64,000 nt of DNA from Evansella clarkii (GTDB lineage: Bacteria > Bacillota > Bacilli > Bacillales > Salisediminibacteriaceae), in contig NZ_KV917376.1 in the NCBI RefSeq assembly GCF_002019695.1, positions 4,474,974 through 4,538,973 on the forward strand, given 5' to 3'. How positions within the stretch are numbered: position 1 is the first letter of the stretch; each line of letters starts with the position of its first letter. Shown in pieces: positions 35,988-44,921 of the stretch. The notes under the pieces are model-generated. The model saw only the letters and a list, made by a program, of their open reading frames with translations. It did no database searches and had not been told where the DNA came from. Made by a program: the position numbers and the translations under genes.

Positions 35988-36977
35988 TTATCTGCTTCGT
36001 TCTTTGTCTGTAATTGCCACCGCTATTCTACCGCCGTGGAATCTGCCATTTTCAATAAAAATTTCATTTGCATTGTTTCCGGCTGCTATAACTCCAGCAA
36101 TAAATATATTTTCCACATTCGTTTCCATGGTCTCTTCATTAAAAACAGGTCTTCCTGTTTCCGTTTCAACTTCAACACCCATTTCCTTTAAAAAAGAATG
36201 GTCAGGGTGATACCCTGTCATAGCAAAAACAAAATCAGCCCTGTCTTCCATTTTCTGATTATCTTTCCTGTATATAATACTGTTTTCCGTAATTCCCTCA
36301 ATCTCAGTGTTAAAGTGCATGCTGATCCGGCCATTTCTGACAAGGCCATCAAATTCAGGGAGAATCCACGGCTTGATACTTTTTGAATATTCAGCCCCAC
36401 GGTAATATACAGTTACTTTTGCGCCGGCTTTTTCAAGCTCAAGCGCTGCATCAACAGCGGAGTTTTTTCCGCCGATCACCGCCGTATGCTGGCCATAGAA
36501 AGGGTGTGCCTCTTTAAAATAGTGGAAAACATGAGGCTGATCCTCTCCTTCAATATTCATATAATTTGGGGAATCATAATAACCGGTGGCAATAATTAAA
36601 TATTTAGTACTGTACTCTTTTTCCGAACCATTTAACAGCTTTGTCAGCACAGTGAAGTTCCGTTCCGCGTTTTTTGTAACCTTTACAACTTTTTCATAGG
36701 CGTTTATCTTCAGGTCTTTTTCCTCAGCCACCTGCCGGTAATAAACGAGTGCTTCGTTTCTTTTGGGCTTCCTTTCAATACTGTAAAAAGGGATATTGCC
36801 TATAGCCAGCTTCTCACTGCTGCTGAAGAACTGCTGATGAGTAGGATAGTTATAAATAGCATTAACTATATTGCCTTTTTCGATAATAAGCGGGCTCATT
36901 CCTTTATTCTGAAGAGCAATCGCCGCTGCAAGGCCACAAGGGCCGGCACCAATTATAATCGCATCTTCCTGCTTCAT
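35988..36977 (-). CDS. ypdA: Bacillithiol disulfide reductase, YpdA family
   Basis: FAD/NADPH oxidoreductase of the YpdA family, which reduces oxidised bacillithiol. The 329 residues start at ATG 36977 (GAGGTG upstream). The N-terminal IIIGAGPCGLAAA holds C14, the cysteine shown to matter in the S. aureus enzyme. A second nucleotide motif is VIGGKNSAVDAALELE, and the C-terminal NIFIAGVIAAGNNANE is the FAD-site end. It lies next to gudB as in B. subtilis but is flanked on both sides by copies B and C of a structured repeat. Confidence 0.93.
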   Translation of the reverse strand: MKQEDAIIIGAGPCGLAAAIALQNKGMSPLIIEKGNIVNAIYNYPTHQQFFSSSEKLAIGNIPFYSIERKPKRNEALVYYRQVAEEKDLKINAYEKVVKVTKNAERNFTVLTKLLNGSEKEYSTKYLIIATGYYDSPNYMNIEGEDQPHVFHYFKEAHPFYGQHTAVIGGKNSAVDAALELEKAGAKVTVYYRGAEYSKSIKPWILPEFDGLVRNGRISMHFNTEIEGITENSIIYRKDNQKMEDRADFVFAMTGYHPDHSFLKEMGVEVETETGRPVFNEETMETNVENIFIAGVIAAGNNANEIFIENGRFHGGRIAVAITDKERSR

Positions 36978-37014
36978 TTTTAACACCTCGATTGATTTAC
37001 CTGTCATATATGAT

Positions 37015-37173
37015 ATTTATCCCGATGTAACCGTCCGTAAAACTCCCGCCTCAAAACAGGAGTGGAAGCGAAGATATTCTTTATGCGTGAGATAACGGAC
37101 GCTAACATCCCGATTGGTTCAACTAACAATCAATGGGGGGATGAATCCCCCCACTGATTGAAGGTTCACTATA
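37015..37173 (-). repeat. Structured ~157-bp repeat, copy C
   Basis: Lies 37 bp upstream of the ypdA start and in the same orientation as copy B, so ypdA is bracketed by direct repeats. Hairpin 1 has one G.T wobble (CAGTGGGGGG / CCCCCCATTG). The outer stem of hairpin 2, CGTCCGT / ACGGACG, is intact, but its inner stem is partly disrupted (CTCACGCA opposite AGGCGGGAG). Confidence 0.92.
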
Positions 37174-37264
37174 TTATTAGCTTTCGTTAAAGTAAACTTG
37201 CAGCTCTTCCGGGATTGTCTCCACAACGAGAAAACGGGAGTAAAACTTGTGAAAACAGTAGTCA

Positions 37265-37299
37265 CAAAAGAAACCCTTTCAGCTTAAGCGAAAGGGAAT
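37265..37299 (-). terminator. Terminator after gudB
   Basis: CCCTTTCGCTTAAGCTGAAAGGG hairpin followed by TTTCTTTTG on the minus strand. Confidence 0.7.
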
Positions 37300-37337
37300 C
37301 TCTGATTCTTTTATTCTATTGTAACGCCATGTGAAAA

Positions 37338-38633
37338 TTAAATCCAGCCTCGGAATCTGCTCGCTTCAGCCATTTTTCTCACACCAACCATATAGGCTGC
37401 AAGCCTCATGTCCACTCCTCTGGTAGAAGAGACACGATAAACATTATCAAAGGACGAGACAAGGATTTTTTCCAGTCTTTCTGCCACTTCTTCTTCTGAC
37501 CAGTAGAATCCCTGATTGTTCTGTACCCATTCGAAGTAAGACACTGTTACTCCTCCTGCACTTGCAAGGACATCGGGTACGAGAAGGACTCCCCGGTCAC
37601 TGAGTATCTCTGTAGCTTCGATAGTAGTTGGGCCGTTTGCAGCCTCAACAATAATTTCAGCTTTAATTTTATGGGCGTTTTCCTTTGTAATCTGGTTTTC
37701 GATTGCTGCAGGTACGAGAACGTCACACTCAAGTTCCAGCAATTCGTCATTTGAAATCGTATCTTTAAAAAGTTTAGTTACTGTGCCAAAACTGTCACGG
37801 CGATCAAGAAGATAATCGATGTCCAGTCCGTCCGGGTCGTGAAGACCTCCGTATACATCGGAAATACCGACAACTTTTGCGCCTGCATCATGCATAAATT
37901 TTGCCAGGAAGCTGCCTGCGTTTCCGAATCCCTGTATAACAATCCGGGCTCCCTCAAGGTTAATTCCCTTTTTCTTCACAGCTTCACGGATACAAATTGT
38001 AACACCTTTGGCAGTTGCAGATTCTCTGCCATGTGAACCTCCAAGGACAATTGGCTTTCCTGTAATAAAGCCAGGCGAGTCAAATTCTTTCATTCTGCTG
38101 TATTCATCCATCATCCAGGCCATTATCTGGGAATTTGTAAACACATCTGGTGCCGGAATATCTTTAGTAGGTCCCACAATCTGGCTTATTGCACGGACAT
38201 AGCCGCGGCTGAGGCGCTCCAGCTCAGGAAAGGACATTTCCCGCGGATCGCAAACGATCCCGCCTTTTCCTCCTCCATAAGGAAGATCCACAATACCGGC
38301 CTTCAGACTCATCCAGATTGACAGCGCTTTCACTTCTTTTTCCGTAACGTTCGGGTGGAAACGGACGCCTCCCTTTGTTGGGCCAACTGCATCGTTATGC
38401 TGAGCTCGGTATCCTGTAAACACCTTGATCGACCCGTCGTCCATTCTAACAGGAATACGGACGGTCATCATTCTCAGCGGTTCTTTCATCAGCTCAAATA
38501 CTTCCTGGGGATATCCAAGCTTGTCAAGAGCCCGCTTTATGACTGTACGTGTCGACACAAGTACGTCCTGGCTACCTTGATCACCTTTTACATTTTCGGC
38601 CTTTCCATTTTCCAACTTCTCGTTTCCTTCCAT
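37338..38633 (-). CDS. gudB: NAD-dependent glutamate dehydrogenase
   Basis: Interconverts glutamate and 2-oxoglutarate. The 431 residues start at ATG 38633, nine bases after an in-frame GTG, with AGAGG in position for the ATG. Motifs are GPTKGGVRFHP, LPYGGGKGGI (catalytic lysine), the Rossmann VIQGFGNAGS and GPTTIEA. The C-terminus (RKMAEASRFRGWI) resembles RocG/GudB. Position beside ypdA matches gudB. There is no sign of the in-frame tandem duplication that inactivates gudB in laboratory B. subtilis. Confidence 0.94.
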   Translation of the reverse strand: MEGNEKLENGKAENVKGDQGSQDVLVSTRTVIKRALDKLGYPQEVFELMKEPLRMMTVRIPVRMDDGSIKVFTGYRAQHNDAVGPTKGGVRFHPNVTEKEVKALSIWMSLKAGIVDLPYGGGKGGIVCDPREMSFPELERLSRGYVRAISQIVGPTKDIPAPDVFTNSQIMAWMMDEYSRMKEFDSPGFITGKPIVLGGSHGRESATAKGVTICIREAVKKKGINLEGARIVIQGFGNAGSFLAKFMHDAGAKVVGISDVYGGLHDPDGLDIDYLLDRRDSFGTVTKLFKDTISNDELLELECDVLVPAAIENQITKENAHKIKAEIIVEAANGPTTIEATEILSDRGVLLVPDVLASAGGVTVSYFEWVQNNQGFYWSEEEVAERLEKILVSSFDNVYRVSSTRGVDMRLAAYMVGVRKMAEASRFRGWI

Positions 38634-38823
38634 CACTTTCACCTCTGCGTCGTGTCCATATTAAAAAACAGATGACTAGCACCTTCTAACTATTACTATA
38701 AAGAATATAATATTATATTTCCACTATTCTATCGTTTTTTTAAACTTCTTTTCCTCTTCGTGCATATTTGAATCAATTTTATAATTCAAGGTTTTCATCA
38801 TTTATACGAAATGATTCTTAAAA

Positions 38824-38985
38824 TGTTACTTTGTGGTTCGATTTACGCTACAGACGGACGCGTTCTGCGGGCACGGCTTCAACTAATTTTTGACGGCTGA
38901 ACGCCGGCAAAAATGGATTTTCAGCTCGCGCTGTTCCCGCAAGAGTCGCCGTCTTTCGCTGCAATCGAAAAGTAATGTTCGTCTT
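38824..38985 (-). repeat. Dispersed repeat R2, copy 2
   Basis: Inverted relative to copy 1 at 22876-23034, 16 kb away. It contains TTACTTTGTGGTTCGATTTACGC at one end, the hairpin TTTTTGACGGC / GCCGGCAAAAA in the middle, and GCTGCAATCGAAAAGTAA at the other end. It sits in the 500-bp gudB-mecB gap, which also holds the upstream region of gudB and the mecB terminator. No gene is seen there. Confidence 0.85.
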
Positions 38986-39133
38986 TTTTTTATGCAAAGC
39001 CTATATATGAAATTGATTCATTTACAAAAAAAAAAACAATATTACACTCTGTATTTTTTAAAAAAATCTGCTTCCTTTACAAGAAGAAAGAACAGGCAGG
39101 AATTTATTTTTTATTCTTGTCTATGTGATAAAC

Positions 39134-39167
39134 ACAAAAAAACTCCGTTTCGAAGGGAGTTTTTATT
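39134..39167 (-). terminator. Terminator after mecB
   Basis: AAAAACTCCCTTCG / CGAAACGGAGTTTTTTT hairpin overlapping the mecB stop. Confidence 0.75.
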
Positions 39168-39747
39168 TAAAGTGCTCATTCAGCACCTTTAATGCTTTTT
39201 CTTTTATAATTTCTTTCCCGTATTCTTCAAGACGGAAGGCAGTAATTGTCGAGGTTTCGCCAAATTCAGCAAGCAAAGCTATTAAATTATCCGGGTGGAT
39301 TATTTCCGTGTTTTCATCCATCAGCAGGTAATAAGAGCCGTCCATGGAGTACAGCTTCCCGGATTCCACTCCGATTCTCGCACATTCTGCTGCCAGCTGG
39401 ATTACCTGCTCTATATCATCAAACCGGTAAATTAAATGTTCTTTTATATCAAGAGTGATCTGCAGTTCAATAAATGAATCATCAAAAGCGTCTTCCTCTT
39501 CTTCATCTTCGGTGATAGTAACAATAACCACCATGCCTTGGGATGGCAAGGCAAACACTTCCACAATAACCGGACCGTCAGTATGGAAACCGAGTTCAAT
39601 GCTGGCCTCTGTTATCATGTCGCGAAATAAATCATGTACTTTGGGAATATCCATCCATATTTCTTCTTTTGATATCCCTCTCTCCCGGAGATCATCAAAG
39701 GTTAAAAATATTTTTATTTTATCAGATGCTAACCGCTCCAGGCGCAT
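39163..39747 (-). CDS. mecB: ClpC adaptor MecB (YpbH)
   Basis: Paralogue of the competence adaptor MecA; it presents substrates to ClpCP. The 194 residues have an N-terminal domain with MRLERLASDKIKIFLTFDDL and ERGISKEEIW, an acidic linker (ITEDEEEEDAFDD), and the C-terminal ClpC-binding MecA-type fold with HLIYRFDDIEQVIQLA. It lies next to ypbG, the position of ypbH in B. subtilis, which is why I call MecB rather than MecA. It is transcribed alone, with its own terminator. Confidence 0.88.
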   Translation of the reverse strand: MRLERLASDKIKIFLTFDDLRERGISKEEIWMDIPKVHDLFRDMITEASIELGFHTDGPVIVEVFALPSQGMVVIVTITEDEEEEDAFDDSFIELQITLDIKEHLIYRFDDIEQVIQLAAECARIGVESGKLYSMDGSYYLLMDENTEIIHPDNLIALLAEFGETSTITAFRLEEYGKEIIKEKALKVLNEHFK

Positions 39748-39929
39748 GGTCGGTCCTCCTCAATGATGTCAGATTGGGAATGTAAACATTTCTTACTGTT
39801 AACGTATGTACAGAGCATGTTTTTGGTTCGACCGAATACCCAATCATGCAGATGCATCTCTATTTTAATTATTTCATGCAGTTATGTATTCAGAAAGGAA
39901 ACGGCTTGTCCGTTAAACGATAAAAAAAC

Positions 39930-39952
39930 GAAAAAAGCCCGCTTAGCTTTTT
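39930..39952 (-). terminator. Short terminator at the end of ypbG
   Basis: AAAAAGC-TAAGCGG-GCTTTTTTC on the minus strand; the left arm includes the last ypbG codons and the stop. Confidence 0.6.
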
Positions 39953-40698
39953 CCTCTCAGTCTGAATAAATGAAACTGAGGTTTTGCCCCCAGTCTTAAA
40001 TGTATACCAGTTGTGCCAAATCCGTTGCTTATAAACAGAGGGTTTCCACCCCGTACTTTCCAGCCGCCTTTTTCAGCTATCCCAAATGGTCCAAGGCGTA
40101 TCTGTCCACCGTGTGTATGCCCGGCAAGGACTGCAGCTACTTCACTTCTTCCCCAGGTCAGAACAGCTGCATCCGGATTATGCGTAAGAAAAATAACCGG
40201 CCCTTTCGATGAGTTCAATGCTTTTCCTGCACATGTGCGCCCTGTACTCAGGTCCTCCACTCCCGCAATACTCCAGTATTCCTCTTGATCTTCAAATATA
40301 TGCGCATCATTTTCAATCAATATAACTCCATAGTCCAGCAGCAGCTTCCTTAATTTATCTTCTCCGAATTCATAATCATTATTTCCCCATACAAAAAAGA
40401 CCTGCCCTAAAGAAGTAAGGATCGTTAAATTATTCTTAATGTTTTCTTCCGGAACTCCCTTTTCTGCAATATCTCCGCCGATAAAAACATAATCCACTGG
40501 AGAAAATGAATCGAACATTTTTTTATCAAGTTTCCGGAAATGGATATCTGTTATAAAGAGAACCTTTTTTTCTTGTATTTTTACAGGGAGGTTAATTTGT
40601 TCTTCTGTCACTTCATAGCTCCTTGCCAGATGGTACATATAAAACAGAACGAAAAAGGGGAAGCATAAAATGGCTCCTGCAATCAGAAAATAATTCAC
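39943..40698 (-). CDS. ypbG: Membrane-anchored metallophosphoesterase YpbG
   Basis: Calcineurin-like phosphoesterase, 251 residues, with one N-terminal membrane helix (about residues 3-22). Metal-site motifs are in order: FITDIHFRK (DxH), GGDIAE, GNNDYEFG, THNPD and AGHTHGGQIRLG. The natural substrate is unknown. Start is GTG, overlapping the upstream gene by GTGA, so the two are coupled. Named by position between mecB and the ypbF/ypbE block. Confidence 0.88.
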   Translation of the reverse strand: MNYFLIAGAILCFPFFVLFYMYHLARSYEVTEEQINLPVKIQEKKVLFITDIHFRKLDKKMFDSFSPVDYVFIGGDIAEKGVPEENIKNNLTILTSLGQVFFVWGNNDYEFGEDKLRKLLLDYGVILIENDAHIFEDQEEYWSIAGVEDLSTGRTCAGKALNSSKGPVIFLTHNPDAAVLTWGRSEVAAVLAGHTHGGQIRLGPFGIAEKGGWKVRGGNPLFISNGFGTTGIHLRLGAKPQFHLFRLRGKS

Positions 40699-41069
40699 TG
40701 TTTTTCTCTCCTCTTGTATCTGGCCAGGCGTTTATTGTAGGCAGCAGCCTCTATTATAGCATAGAGAACAGCTAAGGACAGAACGAGAAGGGCAGCATGC
40801 CTGTATAGAAAAAGCATGGATAATAAAGCCATTAAATATAACCACTTCTCAAGAAAAATTTTAGAGGGAAGAAGGAAATAAAACAGTATTCTCCCCAGAC
40901 AGAGAAATCCTGCAGTAAAAGAAATGGTAGCCAGAAACCAGGTAAACGGCTCAAAAACAATTGATGCCAGAAAGGCTTCCCCTCCAACCTCCATGAAAGT
41001 ATTATAATGGCCGGAAAACACTGCAAGACCGATCAATCCACCTGCCAGAATAAGAAATCTTTGTTTCAT
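40695..41069 (-). CDS. Small membrane protein upstream of ypbG
   Basis: A 124-residue protein with about four hydrophobic stretches and a basic C-terminus (NKRLARYKRREKQ). The ATG at 41069 follows GGGGGGCGGC. I do not recognise the family. It overlaps ypbG by four bases, which suggests linked function. In B. subtilis the ypbF gene takes this place, but the DUF2663-like ypbF candidate here is at 43391. Confidence 0.7.
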   Translation of the reverse strand: MKQRFLILAGGLIGLAVFSGHYNTFMEVGGEAFLASIVFEPFTWFLATISFTAGFLCLGRILFYFLLPSKIFLEKWLYLMALLSMLFLYRHAALLVLSLAVLYAIIEAAAYNKRLARYKRREKQ

Positions 41070-41147
41070 TTTGCCGCCCCCCGTTATTATACTCATTTAT
41101 CAGAATATGCAGGAGGGGGGCAGGATTTGCAGCGATAATAGAGCAAA

Positions 41148-41175
41148 AAAAACAGAAGCTGCTGCTCCTGTTTTT
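41148..41175 (-). terminator. Terminator after fhs
   Basis: AAAAACAGGAGC / GCTTCTGTTTTTTTT hairpin on the minus strand. Confidence 0.75.
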
Positions 41176-41193
41176 ATATGAGATTATTATTTT

Positions 41194-42876
41194 CTAGAAT
41201 AAACCAACTGCTTTTCCGTTTTCGTCAACATCCATTTTCATGGCTGCAGGTTCTTTTGGTAGTCCGGGCATTGTCATAACATTTCCTGTAAGTGCAACGA
41301 TAAAGCCTGCACCTACAGAAGGCTTCAGTTCTCTGACCGTTATTGTAAAATCTTCAGGACGTCCAAGCTTTGTCGGATCATCGGATAGTGAATACTGAGT
41401 TTTGGCCATACAGACAGGAAGATTTCCCCAGCCATTTTTCTCATAAGTCACAATCTGTTTCAATGCCTGTGCTGAAAACACCACATCTTTTGCGCCGTAC
41501 ACCTTCGTGGCTATGGACTCCACCTTCTCTTTGATAGAGGTGTCTAAGTCATAAAGATGCTGGAAGTTGTTATCCGATTTTTCAATCTCAGCAGTTACTC
41601 TTTCCGCAAGCTCTTTACCGCCTTCCCCGCCTTTTGCCCAGATGTCTGCAAGCTCTACATTGATTCCCTGCTCATCGCACCAGTTTCTGAGAACAGAAAT
41701 TTCTTCTTCTGTGTCATGGATGAATTTATTTATAGCCACTACGTGCGGGAGTCCAAACTGGCGAATGGTTTCCACATGCTTTTCAAGATTTGTAAGCCCT
41801 GCTTTTAGTGCTTCCACATTTTCTTCCTTAAGCTGCTCTTTCGGAACGCCCCCGTGCATCTTAAGCGCTCTTATCGTTGCTACAATTACAACGAGGTCAG
41901 GGTCAATATCTCCTGCTCTTGTTTTTATGTCGAGGAATTTCTCAGCTCCTAAGTCTGCCCCGAAACCAGCCTCTGTAACCACATAATCACCAAGCTTTGA
42001 TGCCATTTTAGTTGCGATTACACTGTTGCAGCCATGGGCAATGTTTGCGAATGGTCCCCCATGTATCAGTGCTGGTGTATTTTCAAGTGTCTGCACGAGA
42101 TTCGGTTTAATTGCTTCCTTAAGCAACAGAGTTAATGCTCCCTCTGCGCCAAGATCCTTCACAGTAACCGGTTCTTCCTGAGGAGTATAGCCTACTACAA
42201 TTTTAGCCAGGCGCTCTTTCAGGTCTTTCAGATTCTTAGACAGACAAAGGATTGCCATAATTTCTGAAGCAACAGTAATATCAAAACCATCCTGCCTTGG
42301 CATTCCCTGCAGAGGTCCCCCGAGACCGACCACAACATTTCTTAAGGCACGGTCATTCATATCCAATACCCGCTTCCATGTTATCCGGCGAACATCTATA
42401 TTCAGCTCATTTCCACGGTGGATATGATTATCAAGCATTGCAGAAAGAGCATTATGGGCTGTTGTAATAGCGTGAATGTCACCAGTGAAATGCAGATTAA
42501 TGTCCTCCATAGGGACAACCTGAGAGTATCCCCCTCCTGCAGCTCCTCCTTTTATCCCCATTGTCGGGCCTAAAGATGGTTCCCGCAGTGCAATAATCGC
42601 TTTTTTACCGATTTTATTCAGCGCCTGACCAAGACCTACTGTAACTGTAGATTTCCCTTCTCCCGCAGGAGTGGGGTTAATCGCGGTAACAAGAATGACT
42701 TTCCCGTTCTGCTTACTTTCCAGCCTGTCCATTATTGATAATGAGAGCTTTGCTTTGTAATGCCCGTACGGCTCCCATTCATCCTCTGATAATTCCAGTT
42801 CCTTTACCAGGTCTTTAATGGGAACCATATTCGCTTCCTGGGCAATTTCGATATCTGATTTTACATTCTGACTCAT
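41194..42876 (-). CDS. fhs: Formate--tetrahydrofolate ligase
   Basis: ATP-dependent ligation of formate to tetrahydrofolate, giving 10-formyl-THF for purine and formyl-Met synthesis. The 560 residues show [19 protein letters not shown] (P-loop), [25 protein letters not shown], and [13 protein letters not shown]. The ending [16 protein letters not shown] is standard. It is inserted between ypbG and ypbF relative to B. subtilis, which as far as I know lacks fhs. The folE gene elsewhere in the window feeds the same folate pool. Confidence 0.97.
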   Translation of the reverse strand: MSQNVKSDIEIAQEANMVPIKDLVKELELSEDEWEPYGHYKAKLSLSIMDRLESKQNGKVILVTAINPTPAGEGKSTVTVGLGQALNKIGKKAIIALREPSLGPTMGIKGGAAGGGYSQVVPMEDINLHFTGDIHAITTAHNALSAMLDNHIHRGNELNIDVRRITWKRVLDMNDRALRNVVVGLGGPLQGMPRQDGFDITVASEIMAILCLSKNLKDLKERLAKIVVGYTPQEEPVTVKDLGAEGALTLLLKEAIKPNLVQTLENTPALIHGGPFANIAHGCNSVIATKMASKLGDYVVTEAGFGADLGAEKFLDIKTRAGDIDPDLVVIVATIRALKMHGGVPKEQLKEENVEALKAGLTNLEKHVETIRQFGLPHVVAINKFIHDTEEEISVLRNWCDEQGINVELADIWAKGGEGGKELAERVTAEIEKSDNNFQHLYDLDTSIKEKVESIATKVYGAKDVVFSAQALKQIVTYEKNGWGNLPVCMAKTQYSLSDDPTKLGRPEDFTITVRELKPSVGAGFIVALTGNVMTMPGLPKEPAAMKMDVDENGKAVGLF

Positions 42877-43390
42877 TCGCTTCAGCTCCTTATTTAATTT
42901 CTATGAATCTTTCTTTACAGCCCCATACCACTATTTTTTCAAAAAGGTAAAAAGCCCGTCTTTTCAGTATTAAAATTCTTATGTATTATCCTCAGCTGAA
43001 TTATCCGGGACCTCTCATACCTTATCTGCAGTATATCAGGTTTTATGAGGAGTGTATAAAATATTCCGACAGGCTCTATTATATATTCATCAGTAAGCGC
43101 TTTCAAGCTTATTAATCACACCTCTCTATGTGAAGAAAACTTTCCAATTGACGTGCAGCTTTAGTATGAAGCTTTAGTAGATGAACATTGACTAAAGGAT
43201 CGGACAGTATAAAATAACTTCACAAAAGCAGATCTGGGACTATGTAACGTGTAGACAACAAAGGGGAGGGGATCCGCAAATCGTCACATTCATTCGCTAT
43301 TAACCTGGAATTTAATGTGATCAAGACACGATAACAAACAGAACGCCTGGAAAATAAAATCCAGGCGTTATTGCCAGCTATTTATAATGT
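42877..43390. other. fhs upstream region
   Basis: About 510 bp between fhs and the ypbF-like gene. It holds the terminator at 43342-43370 and presumably the fhs promoter (a minus-strand TATACT lies near 43034). I looked for tetrahydrofolate or ZTP riboswitch consensus and did not find either. No coding frame is supported. Confidence 0.45.
43342..43370 (-). terminator. AACGCCTGGA-type hairpin after ypbF-like gene
   Basis: AACGCCTGGA / TCCAGGCGTT stem; one of three copies of this hairpin in the window (others at 55017 and 60596). The T-run is weak here. Confidence 0.6.
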
Positions 43391-43831
43391 TTACTTATGA
43401 AATAAATTAATATCATATTTATCGTTCAGTTCATGGTATTCCCTTAACCTGTTCCGGGATCCGCTTGGCGAGTGCCATATATCATCCGCCCGGTCAATGA
43501 CATCCTCTTTCAATTCCTCAAAGTCCTTTTCCTTTTTGTCAAAGTATCTGGCTTTATTATTAAAGTTATAAAAGCATAAGAAAAGGGCTGCAATCCAAAT
43601 CAACAGCAAACCGTCGTCAAGAAGGAAGGTTAAATATGAACTGCCTGGTCCCGCCTGGCTTAAACGAAGAAAAATATAAATGGCACCCAGGGTTAAAACG
43701 ATGAAAAAAATAATCGCTGCTCTGTACATCTGCTTTTCAGCCTTTTTTTCTTTCTTTTTGGCCTGAATTAATGTATCAATAATAAACAGATGGTATTCCT
43801 TATTGTTATCTTCTGATACATCCTGTCCCAT
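43391..43831 (-). CDS. ypbF: YpbF-like membrane protein (DUF2663)
   Basis: A 146-residue protein with a charged N-terminus, two hydrophobic helices (about residues 40-60 and 70-90) and a hydrophilic C-terminus containing DIWHSPSGSRNRLREYHELNDKYDINL. The ATG at 43831 has GGAGGG upstream; an in-frame GTG nine bases earlier overlaps it. I match it to DUF2663/YpbF from its length, topology and position before ypbE and ypbD. Function is unknown. Confidence 0.65.
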   Translation of the reverse strand: MGQDVSEDNNKEYHLFIIDTLIQAKKKEKKAEKQMYRAAIIFFIVLTLGAIYIFLRLSQAGPGSSYLTFLLDDGLLLIWIAALFLCFYNFNNKARYFDKKEKDFEELKEDVIDRADDIWHSPSGSRNRLREYHELNDKYDINLFHK

Positions 43832-43922
43832 AATTCGCACCCTCCTGCATAGATAATCATGTTAATTAAGTCTATGCGGGAGACTGGACAGGTTTACCTT
43901 TATTTTTATATCAGCTTACTTT

Positions 43923-44234
43923 TTACAGGATTTCTATCCAGAGTGGATATGTAATCGTTGCGCCGACTATTAAAAAGAAAAGGATAAAAAGTATCCGCAC
44001 GAGAGGAAACCGCGTGCTTTCTTTTTTTGCAGCAAAGTTTGCTTTTTTTCGGTTGCTTTCTGTTTCTCTTTGTTTTCTCCGGCGGTGGACTCTGCTTCTC
44101 GGAGGCAGTTCAAGCAGATTGCCCTCGTCCTCTTCCTTGTATTTTCTGTTCGGAAGGTCGGAGTTTTTCTCAGCTGTTTCATTATTCTCTTCTTCTGGTC
44201 CGGCATTCTGTGAATAAGGAGAGTGTTCGGCCAT
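43923..44234 (-). CDS. Single-pass membrane protein in the ypbE position
   Basis: A 103-residue protein with an acidic N-terminal stretch, a very basic juxtamembrane region (SRVHRRRKQRE, KKANFAAKK) and one C-terminal membrane helix (FPLVRILFILFFLIVGATI). In B. subtilis the gene at this place, ypbE, continues after the helix into an extracellular LysM domain. This one stops at the helix, so it either lost that domain or is a different protein. The frame is intact and the ribosome site is plausible. Confidence 0.65.
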   Translation of the reverse strand: MAEHSPYSQNAGPEEENNETAEKNSDLPNRKYKEEDEGNLLELPPRSRVHRRRKQRETESNRKKANFAAKKESTRFPLVRILFILFFLIVGATITYPLWIEIL

Positions 44235-44327
44235 TTCCCCACCTCTTAAAGTAGATTTATATGCTTATTTTAACATAAGCCTGTTAAAGTTTGACATAGC
44301 CTGATAAAAATAAGTGAATTGCTGAAT

Positions 44328-44921
44328 TTACACTGCCGTTTTTCTTATTTTATCTAAGAGTCCGTATCTGATACACCCTCCCAGCAACATATCAATGACC
44401 ATATGGCATAATATTACCGTCAGAAGATTGCCGGTCACCAGAAACAAATATCCGAGAAAAAAACTCATTCCTACAGTAAATGAAAACAAGAAGAAATTAT
44501 CGAGATACCGGAAATGAATGAGTGCAAAAATTAATGAAGCAGGAATAAAACCTATGCTTGTCTGAAGGACACCACGAAAAAGTAGTTCTTCAGAAAAACC
44601 AATGACAAAAGAGAGAAAAACAATGTGATATGGCGACCGGTTTTTAAACATTCTCTCATTTATTCCTCCGTCATCAAACCAGCTTTTGGGGAGATACCTT
44701 ACAGCAGCAAGTTCTATAAGGACTATAAACAGACCAGCACCGGCGCCAATTAACAGATGATTTAGATTCCAGGAAATCAGAGTAAACGGGTAAAACCAGC
44801 TTTCAAAGATAAACCTGCTGAGAATAAGAGCAGCCAGAAGCATAATGAACTGGGTGATATACAGATTCAGCACCAGCTCTCTGTCTGAGAGGTGTTTGAT
44901 TATTTCTGACTGTTTTGTCAC
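44328..44921 (-). CDS. ypbD: CPBP-family intramembrane metalloprotease YpbD
   Basis: A 197-residue membrane protein of the CAAX-protease/bacteriocin-processing family. Motif 1 is the EELLFRGVLQ box (EExxxR), motif 2 is FALIHFRY (FxxxH), and motif 3 is LCHMVIDM (HxxxD-like). At least five hydrophobic segments are seen. The GTG start overlaps the recS stop (GTGA). Its substrate is unknown. Confidence 0.88.
   Translation of the reverse strand: MTKQSEIIKHLSDRELVLNLYITQFIMLLAALILSRFIFESWFYPFTLISWNLNHLLIGAGAGLFIVLIELAAVRYLPKSWFDDGGINERMFKNRSPYHIVFLSFVIGFSEELLFRGVLQTSIGFIPASLIFALIHFRYLDNFFLFSFTVGMSFFLGYLFLVTGNLLTVILCHMVIDMLLGGCIRYGLLDKIRKTAV

Noticed and set aside
37338-38633. Cryptic gudB with the in-frame tandem duplication known from laboratory B. 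subtilis
   Set aside because: No duplicated residues are seen around the active-site region; the gene looks functional.
42877-43390. A tetrahydrofolate or ZTP riboswitch upstream of fhs
   Set aside because: I looked for the conserved core sequences of both on the minus strand and did not find them.
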